Source: Thermococcus thioreducens
GTDB lineage: Archaea > Methanobacteriota_B > Thermococci > Thermococcales > Thermococcaceae
Length of the DNA: 64,000 nucleotides
Reading direction: 5' to 3'
NCBI RefSeq assembly: GCF_002214545.1
Contig: NZ_CP015105.1
Coordinates: forward strand, 124,001-188,000
The notes under the pieces were generated by a model. It was given only the letters and a program-made list of their open reading frames with translations, was not told the origin of the DNA and did not search any database. The first letter of the stretch is position 1; each line of letters starts with the position of its first letter. Below, piece after piece: positions 56,462 to 64,000 of this stretch. The position numbers and the translations under genes are program-made.

Positions 56462-56492
56462 GGTCGCTCTGCCGACCGAAATCCTTTTTTAT
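56462..56492 (+). terminator. Hairpin plus T-run after the candidate RNA
   Basis: GGTCG (56462-56466) and CGACC (56473-56477) form a small stem followed by ATCCTTTTTTATTTG. Suits transcript ending after the structured RNA, between two convergent genes. Confidence 0.5.
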
Positions 56493-56545
56493 TTGATCGT
56501 TTGAACGACCAAAATCGCAGAAGTTATGGTCATTACAACGACCGC

Positions 56546-57289
56546 TTACAGCCTCAGTATCAGACTGTGCCTCCACCGGGTTCCGACCTTGAACTTCACG
56601 TCCTTGACTTGGTAGCCCAGCTCTTCTCCCTTTTCCGTTATGGCATTTATTAGCGGCTCCTTGTCCGGAAGAAAGAGGGCGACTTTTCCATCGGGCTTCA
56701 GATATTCCATCGCCTCCTCAATGAGCATCACCGAGAAGGCCTCTCCGTATTTACCCCCTCCAACGCCTTCCCTCTCCGTCAGAACTCCCTTTGTAGGCCT
56801 CTCGTAGTAGGGCGGAGCGGAGAAGATTACGTCGAACTTTTCCTCTTCAGGTATCACTCCCTGGATTATTCCACCGCTGCTCTTGATTAACCTGACTCTT
56901 CTCCCGTTCCGCTCGATGTTCTTCATGGCATAATTGAAGAACTCGTCGTCAAGTTCCGTCGCGGTAACGTCGCACTTGAAGAGCTTCTCAGCAATGAGGG
57001 CCATCATCGCGGTGTGCCCGGTTCCAATCTCAAGAACCTTCTCGCCGTCGCGGAGAAACGTCTTCAGGAAGAGGTAGCGCGAGATGGGGGTGGTCACCAG
57101 CCCGTGCGGGTGGTACTCTATCTCCAGCCCGAAGAGGGCCTTCGCTATCGCCCTGTTGTAGAGTATTCTTGCCTCCCTGTTCGAGAAGTCGAGCCTTCCG
57201 CGCTCGTCTAAGTATTTTTCCAGCCCGGGGAAAAGTCTAACGGCCTCCCTAACTGGCAGTCCCAGCTTTCCGTCCTTCCATGCGTGCAT
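56546..57289 (-). CDS. RlmF/METTL16-like methyltransferase
   Basis: 247 residues. SAM motif I VLEIGTGHTAMMALIAEK, acidic TELDDEFF, and a catalytic SAPPYY in the position of the (N/D/S)PP(Y/F) motif of N6-adenine methyltransferases. The start segment (RLDFSNREARILYNRAI) and GLVTTPISRYLFL follow the archaeal RlmF-related group. Probably methylates adenine in an RNA; target unknown. No clear ribosome binding site upstream of ATG 57289. Confidence 0.8.
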   Translation of the reverse strand: MHAWKDGKLGLPVREAVRLFPGLEKYLDERGRLDFSNREARILYNRAIAKALFGLEIEYHPHGLVTTPISRYLFLKTFLRDGEKVLEIGTGHTAMMALIAEKLFKCDVTATELDDEFFNYAMKNIERNGRRVRLIKSSGGIIQGVIPEEEKFDVIFSAPPYYERPTKGVLTEREGVGGGKYGEAFSVMLIEEAMEYLKPDGKVALFLPDKEPLINAITEKGEELGYQVKDVKFKVGTRWRHSLILRL

Positions 57290-57325
57290 GGAGAAAAGTA
57301 AGCGTGGAAAAGAAAAGAGTTTCGC

Positions 57326-58591
57326 TCAGAGAAGAGCCAGGGCCGCCATGACCTTGGCGTCTTCCACCATGTTGTCTATCTTCGCGTACTCGTTGGGCTG
57401 GTGTGCCGTCTCGTCGAGGGTCGCCCAAACCACAGCTGGAATCCCGAGCTTCCTGAAGTAGGCCGCGAAGGTTCCGCCGCCTATTCCGCCGACCTTAGCT
57501 TCCTTTCCGCGGAGCTTTTTCAGGGCCTCTTTAAGAAGAACCACTATCTTGCTGTTCGGGTCGGTTGGGGCCGGAGCGTCCATGCGCTGGAGAACCTCAA
57601 ACTCTATCTCCGGCAGAACTTCGCCGTCGAACTCCTTCCGGTATTTCTCCTTGATCTCCTCGGCAATGGCCTTGGCGTCGGTGAGGATATCGTCTACCCC
57701 GTACCTCGGCAGAATCCTGCAGTCGAAAACCACCTCGTGTTCGCCGGGGGCTATGTTCGGACTGTCCGCTGGATTTTTAACCATTGTCGGCTCGAAGGTA
57801 CTCTCCGGCGGGTCGAAGAGCTCGTCCCTCTCGCCGTACTTCTCGTGGAGGAGCCTGTCGAGGTGGTAAGCAAAGTCGAGCGCCACGCGGTGGGCGTTTA
57901 ATCCCTTGTCCGGCATGCTGGCGTGAACCTGCTTGCCCTTAACCCTAACCCTGAGCCAGAGGATGCTCTTCTCGGCAACCTCGATGAAAGTGCCTTCCTC
58001 GTTCCCGCCGTCCGGGACAAGGACGAGGTCGTCCTTCCTGAAGAGCTCCGGATGGTTTTTCATCAGCCATTCAACTCCGTACTTGCTGCCGGTTTCCTCG
58101 TCGCTGACAAAGGCGAGGATTACTGTCCTCTTCGGCCTTATTCCGAGGTTCATCATGGCCCTTACAGCGTAAAGCGAAGCCACGAGGCTCTGCCCGTTGT
58201 CCTCGCTTCCGCGCCCGTAGACCTTCCCGTCCTTGACGACCGGCTTGAAGGGCTCCGTGACCGTCCACTTGCTCAGGTCTCCCGGTGGGACGACGTCTAT
58301 GTGGGTGAGGATCCATATCCTCGGGGCGTCAGGTTTTTCACCGTAGTAGTACGCTAAAATGCTCGGTCTGACTCCATTTTTCGCCCTCTCGTCCGGCGCG
58401 TTGTAGACCTCAACCTTGTCGAAGGGCCAGTCCTTGATTATCTCAAGCAACTTCTGGGCCTTGTCGTATTCCCCCTCGTAGCCGTAGTCTGGGCTTATGG
58501 CGGGGATTTTTATGAGTTCGACGAGGGTTTCGACCATCTCATCGCGGAGCTTTTCTATCTCTTGGGAGACTTTTCCGAGGGTTTCGCTCAT
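57326..58591 (-). CDS. M20-family metallopeptidase (ArgE/DapE-like)
   Basis: 421 residues. Zinc ligands and catalytic residues are visible: H97-x-D99 (LTHIDVVPPG), D131 (GRGSEDNG), E165/E166 (SDEETGS), an aspartate in VLVPDGGN and a C-terminal histidine in DETAHQPNEY. A lid domain (about 215-330) interrupts the catalytic domain. Cleaves a small peptide or N-acyl amino acid. Starts 12 bases after the PqqD-like gene with GGTGGTGG before ATG 58591, so it is in that operon. Confidence 0.92.
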   Translation of the reverse strand: MSETLGKVSQEIEKLRDEMVETLVELIKIPAISPDYGYEGEYDKAQKLLEIIKDWPFDKVEVYNAPDERAKNGVRPSILAYYYGEKPDAPRIWILTHIDVVPPGDLSKWTVTEPFKPVVKDGKVYGRGSEDNGQSLVASLYAVRAMMNLGIRPKRTVILAFVSDEETGSKYGVEWLMKNHPELFRKDDLVLVPDGGNEEGTFIEVAEKSILWLRVRVKGKQVHASMPDKGLNAHRVALDFAYHLDRLLHEKYGERDELFDPPESTFEPTMVKNPADSPNIAPGEHEVVFDCRILPRYGVDDILTDAKAIAEEIKEKYRKEFDGEVLPEIEFEVLQRMDAPAPTDPNSKIVVLLKEALKKLRGKEAKVGGIGGGTFAAYFRKLGIPAVVWATLDETAHQPNEYAKIDNMVEDAKVMAALALL

Positions 58592-58603
58592 AGATACCAC
58601 CAC

Positions 58604-58939
58604 CTAAAATATCTCATCCGTCTTTTTAAATTCAATCAGGTATCTCTTCCCCAGTTCGATGAGAAACGTTATCAGGCGTTCGTAGAGAGGTTCAACTTCA
58701 TTTCCAAAGCGTGCCTTTAGGGCCTTTCCTATTTCCCTCACGGTTCTCCTTCCGTCGCAGAGCTCCCATATGTAGACTCCAACCTCGTCGAGTTCTATCC
58801 TTCTGTACTCGCCGTGGAGCTTCCTCGCGAGAAAGTCAAGCTTTGAGTCCATCGGGACGAGAAGATAGTACTTCCCATCGATTTTTTTCAGCTCGATCTT
58901 TTCGTTGCGGACTGGTATGAGGTTCAGATAGTTCTCCAT
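58604..58939 (-). CDS. PqqD-like (RiPP recognition element) protein
   Basis: 111 residues with the winged-helix plan of PqqD: strands KIELKKIDGKYYLLVP, then ELDEVGVYIWELCDGRRTVREIGKAL-type helices and a C-terminal helix pair. In PQQ and other modified-peptide pathways such domains bind the precursor's leader peptide. No partner radical SAM enzyme or precursor is seen beside it. GGAGG precedes ATG 58939 and TTTTAAATTTTAAA (58957-58970, minus) is a TATA candidate. Upstream of and co-transcribed with the M20 peptidase gene. Confidence 0.75.
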   Translation of the reverse strand: MENYLNLIPVRNEKIELKKIDGKYYLLVPMDSKLDFLARKLHGEYRRIELDEVGVYIWELCDGRRTVREIGKALKARFGNEVEPLYERLITFLIELGKRYLIEFKKTDEIF

Positions 58940-58990
58940 GGTTATTCCTCCGGCGTTTAAAATTTAAAAGTTGGGAAAAAAGAGGGAAAA

Positions 58991-60865
58991 TCACTTCTTC
59001 TTGCCCGTCATGTATAGCCAGACGGCTATTCCTGCGAGGAAGAGAACTCCAAGGACGTTGCTGCTGAAGCCAACGCTCGGTGCTACGCCCCCAACTATCA
59101 GTGCCGCGAAGAATATGCCCATGAGGGCCTCACCGGCTATGAGTCCTGCGGCGCCGAGGACACCCGGGTCGGTCGGCTTCTCCTCGGTGTCCCCTCTGGC
59201 CTTGCCGACGAAGTACCTGATGAGGCCGCCGATGAATATCGGGACGCCGAGGCTGAGCGGCAGGTAAATGCCGACGGCAACGGGCATGACAGGGGTTCTG
59301 AACTTGGAGCCTTTCATGGCGAGTATCTCGTCGAGGATTATGAGGGCTACCGCTATTCCGGCTCCGATGTAGATCATGTTCCACTCAAGGTTGCCTGTAA
59401 AGACGCCCTCGGTGACCTTGGCCATGAGGAAGGCCTGCGGGGCAGCCAAAGCGTTCTCTTTGGCGGTTGGGGTTCCGGCTATGCCGTAGGCCTGGATGAG
59501 GAGGTTGAGCACCGGGGCCATGACGAGGGCCGCGAAGAACGTTCCGACTATCTCGAAGACCTGCTGTCTCTTTGGCGTGGCTCCGACGAGGTAACCGGTG
59601 GCGAGGTCCTGCATGGTGTCACCTGCTATTGCTGCCGCGGTACATATGACCGCTGCGACAAGAATGGTCGCCGCCATTCCCTCCATCCCGCTGAGGCCCA
59701 GGGCCTTGAGCACGAAGGCCGTGAAGAGCAGGCTCATGATGGTGATTCCTGAGACCGGGTTGTTGGAGGAACCGACGACACCCGCGAGGTAGCCGGCTAT
59801 CGAGCTTCCGAGGAAGCCGACGATGAGGAGTATCACTGCCATAACTGCCGCGATCCCTATCGAGCCGATTATGTGGAAGTACAGCAGGAAGAGCGGTATC
59901 ACGAAGGCTGCTATGAGTATCAGCACGTAGTTGAGCGGAAGGTCCTCCTCCGTCCTGATGACAGCCTCCCCCGCCTGCCTCCTCTTGGCGACCTCAAGAC
60001 CGGCCTTGATGCCCCTCTTTATCGGGTTCCTTAGCTTGATGAGGCTCCAGATTCCACCGACGACCATTGCACCAACGCCCATGTACCTGATCTTGGTGCT
60101 CCAAATTACCCACGCCATATCAACCGGGCTGAGGTCGGTGGCGCCCATCTGGCCCGCGTATATGGGTATGGCTATGAACCAGGCTATTGCACCGCCGAGG
60201 AAGACGAGGAAGGCTATGTTGAGCCCGACGATGTAGCCGACGGCGATAAGCGCCGCCGAGAGGTCGCTTCCGAAGTAGTAGACGCGGGAGCCGACCATCT
60301 TTGCTGCTTCAACCGTGCCCTTCCAGAGGCCAGAGCTTCCGAGGAGCTTAAAGAGGCCGCCGAAGATTCCGCCGTAGAGAATGGGCTTTGCGTGGCTTCC
60401 GCCTTTGTCTCCGGCTATGAGCACCTCGGCACAGGCGGTACCTTCAGGATATGGGAGCTTCTCCTCGACTATGAACGCCCTCCTGAGTACGACTGTGAAG
60501 AGTGCACCGAGGGAACCTCCAAGGGCCGCTATTATGGTCACCAGGTAGTACGGGAAGGTCGTGTAGTACCCGAGGACTACCAGGGCTGGGAAGGTGAAGA
60601 TGACTCCGGCTGCGAGGGACTCACCGGCTGAAGCGGCGGTCTGGACCATGTTGTTCTCAAGGATGTTCCTGTCCTTGAAGGCAAAGAGTATTGCCATCGA
60701 TATGACTGCCGCCGGGATGCTGGCACTGACGGTCATACCGGCGTACATGCCGAGGTATGCGTTCGCTGCACCCATCACTATCGATAAAATAACACCCAAA
60801 ACAAAGGCCTTGATGGTGTACTCCGGCAGGGACTTTTCGGGTGGTATGTACGGTTTAAACTCCAT
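58991..60865 (-). CDS. OPT-family oligopeptide transporter
   Basis: 624 residues with about 14-16 helices. Family segments visible: GMTVSASIPAAVISMAIL, NNMVQTAASAGES, PYPEGTACAEVL and GDTMQDLATGYLVGATPKRQQ. A cation-coupled secondary carrier for small peptides or metal chelates. GGGGGTG precedes ATG 60865. The promoter holds a dyad (60890-60905). Lies 51 bases upstream of the PqqD-like gene on the same strand. Confidence 0.93.
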   Translation of the reverse strand: MEFKPYIPPEKSLPEYTIKAFVLGVILSIVMGAANAYLGMYAGMTVSASIPAAVISMAILFAFKDRNILENNMVQTAASAGESLAAGVIFTFPALVVLGYYTTFPYYLVTIIAALGGSLGALFTVVLRRAFIVEEKLPYPEGTACAEVLIAGDKGGSHAKPILYGGIFGGLFKLLGSSGLWKGTVEAAKMVGSRVYYFGSDLSAALIAVGYIVGLNIAFLVFLGGAIAWFIAIPIYAGQMGATDLSPVDMAWVIWSTKIRYMGVGAMVVGGIWSLIKLRNPIKRGIKAGLEVAKRRQAGEAVIRTEEDLPLNYVLILIAAFVIPLFLLYFHIIGSIGIAAVMAVILLIVGFLGSSIAGYLAGVVGSSNNPVSGITIMSLLFTAFVLKALGLSGMEGMAATILVAAVICTAAAIAGDTMQDLATGYLVGATPKRQQVFEIVGTFFAALVMAPVLNLLIQAYGIAGTPTAKENALAAPQAFLMAKVTEGVFTGNLEWNMIYIGAGIAVALIILDEILAMKGSKFRTPVMPVAVGIYLPLSLGVPIFIGGLIRYFVGKARGDTEEKPTDPGVLGAAGLIAGEALMGIFFAALIVGGVAPSVGFSSNVLGVLFLAGIAVWLYMTGKKK

Positions 60866-61154
60866 GGCTGCACCCCCATGGGTTGAGCATAGTAACTAAT
60901 TACTACCAAATTAAAAACATTTTGCCGAGTTCCAGTTTTTAAAATTCTAAAGTCGAACCTTTACGTTCTTTTATTACGAAAGGTTATAGAGACTTCCTGC
61001 GTGTTCCCATCTGATGGACGTTGTGTTCCAGTCGACTTGTATGAACCTGCAATCATACACCTGTGGCCGGGAAGTGCATAGGGTGGTGGGGCAATGCCTT
61101 ATATACTCCTGGAGTGATACTCCTACGTCTGCAAAAGAAAGCGGGGGTGGCGGT
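60866..61154. promoter_or_regulatory. Divergent regulatory region between OPT and MBL-hydrolase genes
   Basis: 289 bases without a supported gene. OPT side: TATA-like TTTTTAATT (60910-60919, minus) and the dyad TAGTAA-CTAA-TTACTA (60890-60905). Middle: inverted repeat AACCTTT (60956-60962)/AAAGGTT (60979-60985). MBL side: TATA CTTATATA (about 61098-61104) directly followed by ACTCC, GGAGT and ACTCC half-sites (61105-61123). An open frame upstream of the MBL start crosses this region but has no start signal of its own. Confidence 0.5.
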
Positions 61155-61970
61155 TTGATAGAGATTACCTTCCTTGGCAGCGGTGGTGGAAGGTTCATCA
61201 CCATAACGCAGTTCCGCTCCACCGGCGGTTTCCATATCCGCGCCAGCAGGAATATATACGTCGACCCGGGGCCGGGTGCGCTGGTTCGCTCCTGGAGATA
61301 CAAGCTCGACCCAAGGAGGCTGGACGCAATATTCGTCTCCCACAGACACGTCGACCACTGCAACGACGTCGAGGTAATGATAGAGGCCATGACCGGCGGC
61401 GCACTGAAAAAGAGGGGCATGCTCATAGCATCGAAGAGCGTCGTGTACGGCGATGAGACACACACTCCCGCGGTCAGCAAGTACCACATGGACGTCCTTG
61501 AGAGCATCCACATACCCGAACCGGGAAGCAAGATAGCCATCGGCGATGAAGAGCTGATAATAACCCCCACCGTCCACTCAGACCCCACGACGATAGGCTT
61601 CCGCATGAGAACCCACTACGGCGACATATCCTACATCCCGGACACGGCTTACTTCGATGAGCTCATAGAGTGGCACGACGGTTCAAAGCTTCTGATAGCC
61701 GCCGTGACGAGGCCTAGGGATATGGGGATTCCATACCACCTCAGCACCGACGACATCGTCATGATGCTCAAGAAGATGAACGAGAAGCCGGAAGTTCTTG
61801 TGATGAGCCACATAGGAATGAAGATGCACTTCGCGAACCCCTACAAGGAGGCCAAATACATAGAGACCGTCACCGGCGTTAAGACATACGTTGCAAAAGA
61901 GGGCTTCAAACTCATGGTGGAAAAGAACGAAATATCGGTTAGGACTCTGCGGCCCGCGAGGTTCGTTTAG
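61155..61970 (+). CDS. MBL-fold metal-dependent hydrolase
   Basis: 271 residues. Zinc motif SHRHVDHCND (H63, H65, D67, H68), then PTVHSDPTTIGF, SYIPDTAYFDE and a C-terminal VMSHIG histidine. The fold is of the metallo-beta-lactamase superfamily with RNase Z or phosphodiesterase-like arrangement; substrate unknown. TTG 61155 is chosen because GGGGGTGGCGG is just upstream and the conserved IEITFLGSGGG strand begins there; the ATG at 61014 would lie upstream of the TATA box. Four bases separate it from the converging mutase gene. Confidence 0.82.
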   Translation: MIEITFLGSGGGRFITITQFRSTGGFHIRASRNIYVDPGPGALVRSWRYKLDPRRLDAIFVSHRHVDHCNDVEVMIEAMTGGALKKRGMLIASKSVVYGDETHTPAVSKYHMDVLESIHIPEPGSKIAIGDEELIITPTVHSDPTTIGFRMRTHYGDISYIPDTAYFDELIEWHDGSKLLIAAVTRPRDMGIPYHLSTDDIVMMLKKMNEKPEVLVMSHIGMKMHFANPYKEAKYIETVTGVKTYVAKEGFKLMVEKNEISVRTLRPARFV

Positions 61971-61974
61971 CCCT

Positions 61975-63336
61975 TTATTTTTTCATTACTTCCTCAACGG
62001 CCTTTCTGACAGTTCCGTAGGCCAGCTCAAAGAGCTCGTCGCGCCTCTTCTCGCTCGGTGCCTCGACCACGACGCGGATCTTTGGCTCCGTTCCGCTCGG
62101 CCTTACGAGAACCCACGAGCCGTCTTTCAGCTGGAAGCGGTAGCCGGAGATCGTGAGAACCTCCTTCACTTCTCCCCCCAGCTTCTCTTTGAGGGCATTG
62201 TATGCCCTCTCAAGAGCAATACCCTTGAACTCGTCCGGGCACTTCACGTTCTTCTTGGTGAGGTAGTATGTCGGTATCTCCTCCCTGATTATCTCCGAGA
62301 GCGGCTTTCCGCGCTCGTCTATGAGCTTTATGAGGAGCCCCATGGTCACGAAGCTGTCTATCCAGGGCCCGAACCTCGGGTGGACCAGCTTCCAGGGCTC
62401 GGCCGCGAAGATTGCCCCGTACCTCTTTATCCCATCGTGGGGCTGGCCGAGGGGAATCCTCACCACCTTTCCGCCGGCCTTCTCGACGACGTGGTCTATC
62501 CTTGAGCCGGTGTCTATGGAAACGACGACAGTCCCTCCCCCGTGCTCCTCCACGTAGAGCTTTGCGAAGAGCGCTATAACGGTGTCCTCGTTGATGTAGT
62601 TCCCCTTCTCGTCAAAGACAGCTATCCTGTCGGCGTCGCCGTCCTGGACGATTACGAGGTCGACGCCGAGCTCCCTCGCCAGCTCACCGAGGTAGGCTAT
62701 GTTCTCGTACCTCGGCTCCGGCTTCCTTCCCGGGAAGTGACCGTCCACGTGGGCGTTGACGCTTATCACCCTCGCCCCCATCTCGCGGAGCATGTGGGGT
62801 GCCACAACGCTCCCGGCACCGTTGGCGCCGTCGTACAGGACTTTCAGGTTAGTCTCGTGGTTTACGAAGTCGAGAACTGCTCCAATGTAGCCGTCTGTGA
62901 TGTCAGTGGGTTTCACCGTCTTTATCTCGTCCCACTCGGCCTTTTTGAATCTCCCAGAGAAAACGAGCTCCTCCAGCTCCCTCTCCTGCTCGACGTAGAA
63001 CTCCGTTCCATCGCCATTGAAGACCTTTATGCCGTTGTCGGTCGGTGGGTTGTGGCTCGCTGTAATCATGACTCCAGCGTCCCCGTATTCCCGCGTTCCC
63101 CAGGCAAGGGCTGGCGTTGGTATGAGTCCAAAGTCGAGAACCTCCTTTCCCGTCGAGAGGAGCCCCGAGATGAGGGCGCTCTGGAGCATTACGCTTGAGG
63201 TTCTTCCGTCCCTCGCAACGGCTACCGTTTCTCCATCGACGTACGTCCCCACGGCCCTTCCGATGTCCATTGCAAGTTCAGGCGTGACCTTCTCCCACAG
63301 GGTGCCCCTAATTCCAGCCGTTCCGAAGAGCTTCAT
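61975..63336 (-). CDS. Phosphohexomutase (phosphoglucosamine/phosphomannomutase family)
   Basis: 453 residues of the alpha-D-phosphohexomutase superfamily. Active-site serine S94 in ITASHNPP, metal-binding DGDADRI, sugar-binding loop (GAIFAAEPWK segment) and phosphate-binding RPSGTEPKIRV. Archaeal members act as GlmM or phosphomannomutase and the two cannot be separated by eye. GGTGGTGAT precedes ATG 63336; TATA element on the minus strand at 63364-63373. Confidence 0.92.
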   Translation of the reverse strand: MKLFGTAGIRGTLWEKVTPELAMDIGRAVGTYVDGETVAVARDGRTSSVMLQSALISGLLSTGKEVLDFGLIPTPALAWGTREYGDAGVMITASHNPPTDNGIKVFNGDGTEFYVEQERELEELVFSGRFKKAEWDEIKTVKPTDITDGYIGAVLDFVNHETNLKVLYDGANGAGSVVAPHMLREMGARVISVNAHVDGHFPGRKPEPRYENIAYLGELARELGVDLVIVQDGDADRIAVFDEKGNYINEDTVIALFAKLYVEEHGGGTVVVSIDTGSRIDHVVEKAGGKVVRIPLGQPHDGIKRYGAIFAAEPWKLVHPRFGPWIDSFVTMGLLIKLIDERGKPLSEIIREEIPTYYLTKKNVKCPDEFKGIALERAYNALKEKLGGEVKEVLTISGYRFQLKDGSWVLVRPSGTEPKIRVVVEAPSEKRRDELFELAYGTVRKAVEEVMKK

Positions 63337-63365
63337 ATCACCACCGTAACTACTTGGGAGGCGGT

Positions 63366-63770
63366 TTAAATAGGTTTGGCTACGTATATGGGCAGTCCCC
63401 GGTAGTTCACCAGCTTCATCCCCCTGGGCATCGCATCGCCCGTTAGGGGGAGGATATACACCGGAAGCCTGAGCCTTTCTCCGAGGCTCAGGATAGGCCC
63501 CACTATCTCCGGTGTGGGCCTGACCGAGTAGAGAGCTTTAGCGTCCCTGTAGAGCTCAGGCCTCGGGCTGAAGAGGTCGTCGCGAGCCGCCTTTATACCC
63601 AACTCCCCGGCTTTCTTAACGGAGTCCGGGTTCCAGTCTACAGCAAGAACGTCATAGCCGAGCTCCTTCAGTCTAAGCGCCACCTTGAACTGGAAGCCTA
63701 TCCCCAGCTCCACAATTTTTCCTTTGGGCACTTCATTAGCCAGAAACTCCGCGAAGTCCTCAACCGGCAT
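63366..63770 (-). CDS. UPF0146 family protein
   Basis: 134 residues with a Rossmann-like first half: VELGIGFQFKVALRL and AVDWNPDS resemble SAM-binding motifs, but no catalytic motif follows, as usual for this small archaeal family of unknown function. TTTTTAAAC (63791-63800, minus) is about 25 bases before ATG 63770 and there is no ribosome binding site, so the message is probably leaderless. Confidence 0.82.
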   Translation of the reverse strand: MPVEDFAEFLANEVPKGKIVELGIGFQFKVALRLKELGYDVLAVDWNPDSVKKAGELGIKAARDDLFSPRPELYRDAKALYSVRPTPEIVGPILSLGERLRLPVYILPLTGDAMPRGMKLVNYRGLPIYVAKPI

Positions 63771-63802
63771 GGAAGAAAATGGGGGGGGAAGTTTAAAAAG
63801 CT

Positions 63803-64000
63803 TCAGAATACTGCTTTTCCTGTGTTTTTCTCAAAGATGTGGGCTTTGCACATGTCGAATACCACGTCAATCTCCTGGCCTTCCTTCACTTTTGACTCCG
63901 AGCGGAAGGCTCCGAGGAACGTCACGTCACCAACGCGGAGGTGCACGATTTTTTCGCTTCCCAGGTTCTCAATGATGTCGACCATTGCCCTGACCATGTT
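63803..64000 (-). CDS. C-terminal part of a MalK-type ABC transporter ATPase (truncated by window)
   Basis: Only the last 65 or so residues are present; the frame continues beyond base 64000. The segment NLGSEKIVHLRVGDVTFLGA followed by EGQEIDVVFDMCKAHIFEK is a TOBE/MOP regulatory domain as at the end of maltose/trehalose MalK ATPases of Thermococcales. The nucleotide-binding part is outside the window. Confidence 0.75.
   Translation of the reverse strand, partial: NMVRAMVDIIENLGSEKIVHLRVGDVTFLGAFRSESKVKEGQEIDVVFDMCKAHIFEKNTGKAVF

Noticed and set aside
61014-61154. N-terminal extension of the MBL-fold protein from ATG 61014
   Set aside because: It would begin upstream of the TATA box at about 61100 and lacks a ribosome binding site; the conserved fold starts at 61155.

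Overview
The window is a gene-dense stretch of a hyperthermophilic euryarchaeon chromosome, almost certainly a Thermococcus species; the exact species cannot be decided from sequence alone. The evidence is a complete nine-gene A-type ATP synthase operon, an archaeal two-subunit DNA primase, archaeal SecF-SecD, an archaeal Elp3, archaeal-type RNase P RNA, Thermococcales-type hypothetical proteins, TATA boxes about 25 bases upstream of transcription starts, GGTGA-type ribosome binding sites and GC-rich codon choice. I see no transposase, integrase, CRISPR array, tRNA, intein or toxin-antitoxin pair. It reads as core chromosome with a few lineage-specific patches.

Layout. 1-5.2 kb: archaeal signal peptidase with a DUF5305 membrane protein, then alaS and a small nuclease-like gene. 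5.2-11.3 kb: Nif3-like protein, Elp3, a tandem pair of paralogous membrane-anchored proteins, a cysteine-cluster protein, a membrane protein, Nip7 and S-adenosylmethionine decarboxylase. 11.6-14.7 kb: secF-secD-RCK protein as one overlapping operon. 14.9-24.9 kb: A-ATPase genes H-I-K-E-C-F-A-B-D followed by an AlaX editing protein. 25.0-29.5 kb: two DppB-DppC-like permease pairs arranged tail to tail with no ATPase or binding protein. 29.6-34.4 kb, minus strand: PP-loop ATPase, membrane protein, radical SAM protein, pyrK, pyrC. 34.7-41.9 kb: a complete, apparently highly expressed oligopeptide-type ABC importer. 41.9-46.3 kb: small membrane protein, nadE, a DMT transporter, convergent glnA, DUF61 protein. 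46.3-48.3 kb: a secreted, probably glycosylated surface protein and RNase P RNA. 48.3-51.4 kb, minus strand: priL-priS-DMT transporter operon. 51.7-56.4 kb: KaiC-like ATPase, extracytoplasmic OB-fold-like protein, TctA-like membrane protein, a small conserved protein and an RlmI-like RNA methyltransferase. 56.4-64 kb: a candidate structured small RNA, an RlmF/METTL16-like methyltransferase, an OPT transporter-PqqD-like-M20 peptidase cluster, an MBL-fold hydrolase, a phosphohexomutase, a UPF0146 protein and the truncated end of a MalK-type ATPase.

The themes are sodium-coupled energy conservation (ATP synthase c-ring with a complete Na+ ligand set), peptide-based heterotrophy (one full Dpp/Opp importer, two orphan permease pairs, an OPT transporter, an M20 peptidase) and RNA/translation quality control (AlaS, AlaX, Elp3, Nip7, RNA methyltransferases, RNase P).

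The most unusual signals are: the structured RNA directly after the RlmI-like gene (C/D-box-like motifs, closing stem, an anti-Shine-Dalgarno-like segment); RNase P RNA whose closing helix P1 is also the antisense strand of the last codons of a transporter gene; an AT-rich divergent block inside priS; the orphan convergent permease pairs; the OPT-PqqD-M20 cluster; and several perfect dyads placed on or next to TATA boxes. Percentages quoted are hand counts; no search or folding program was run.
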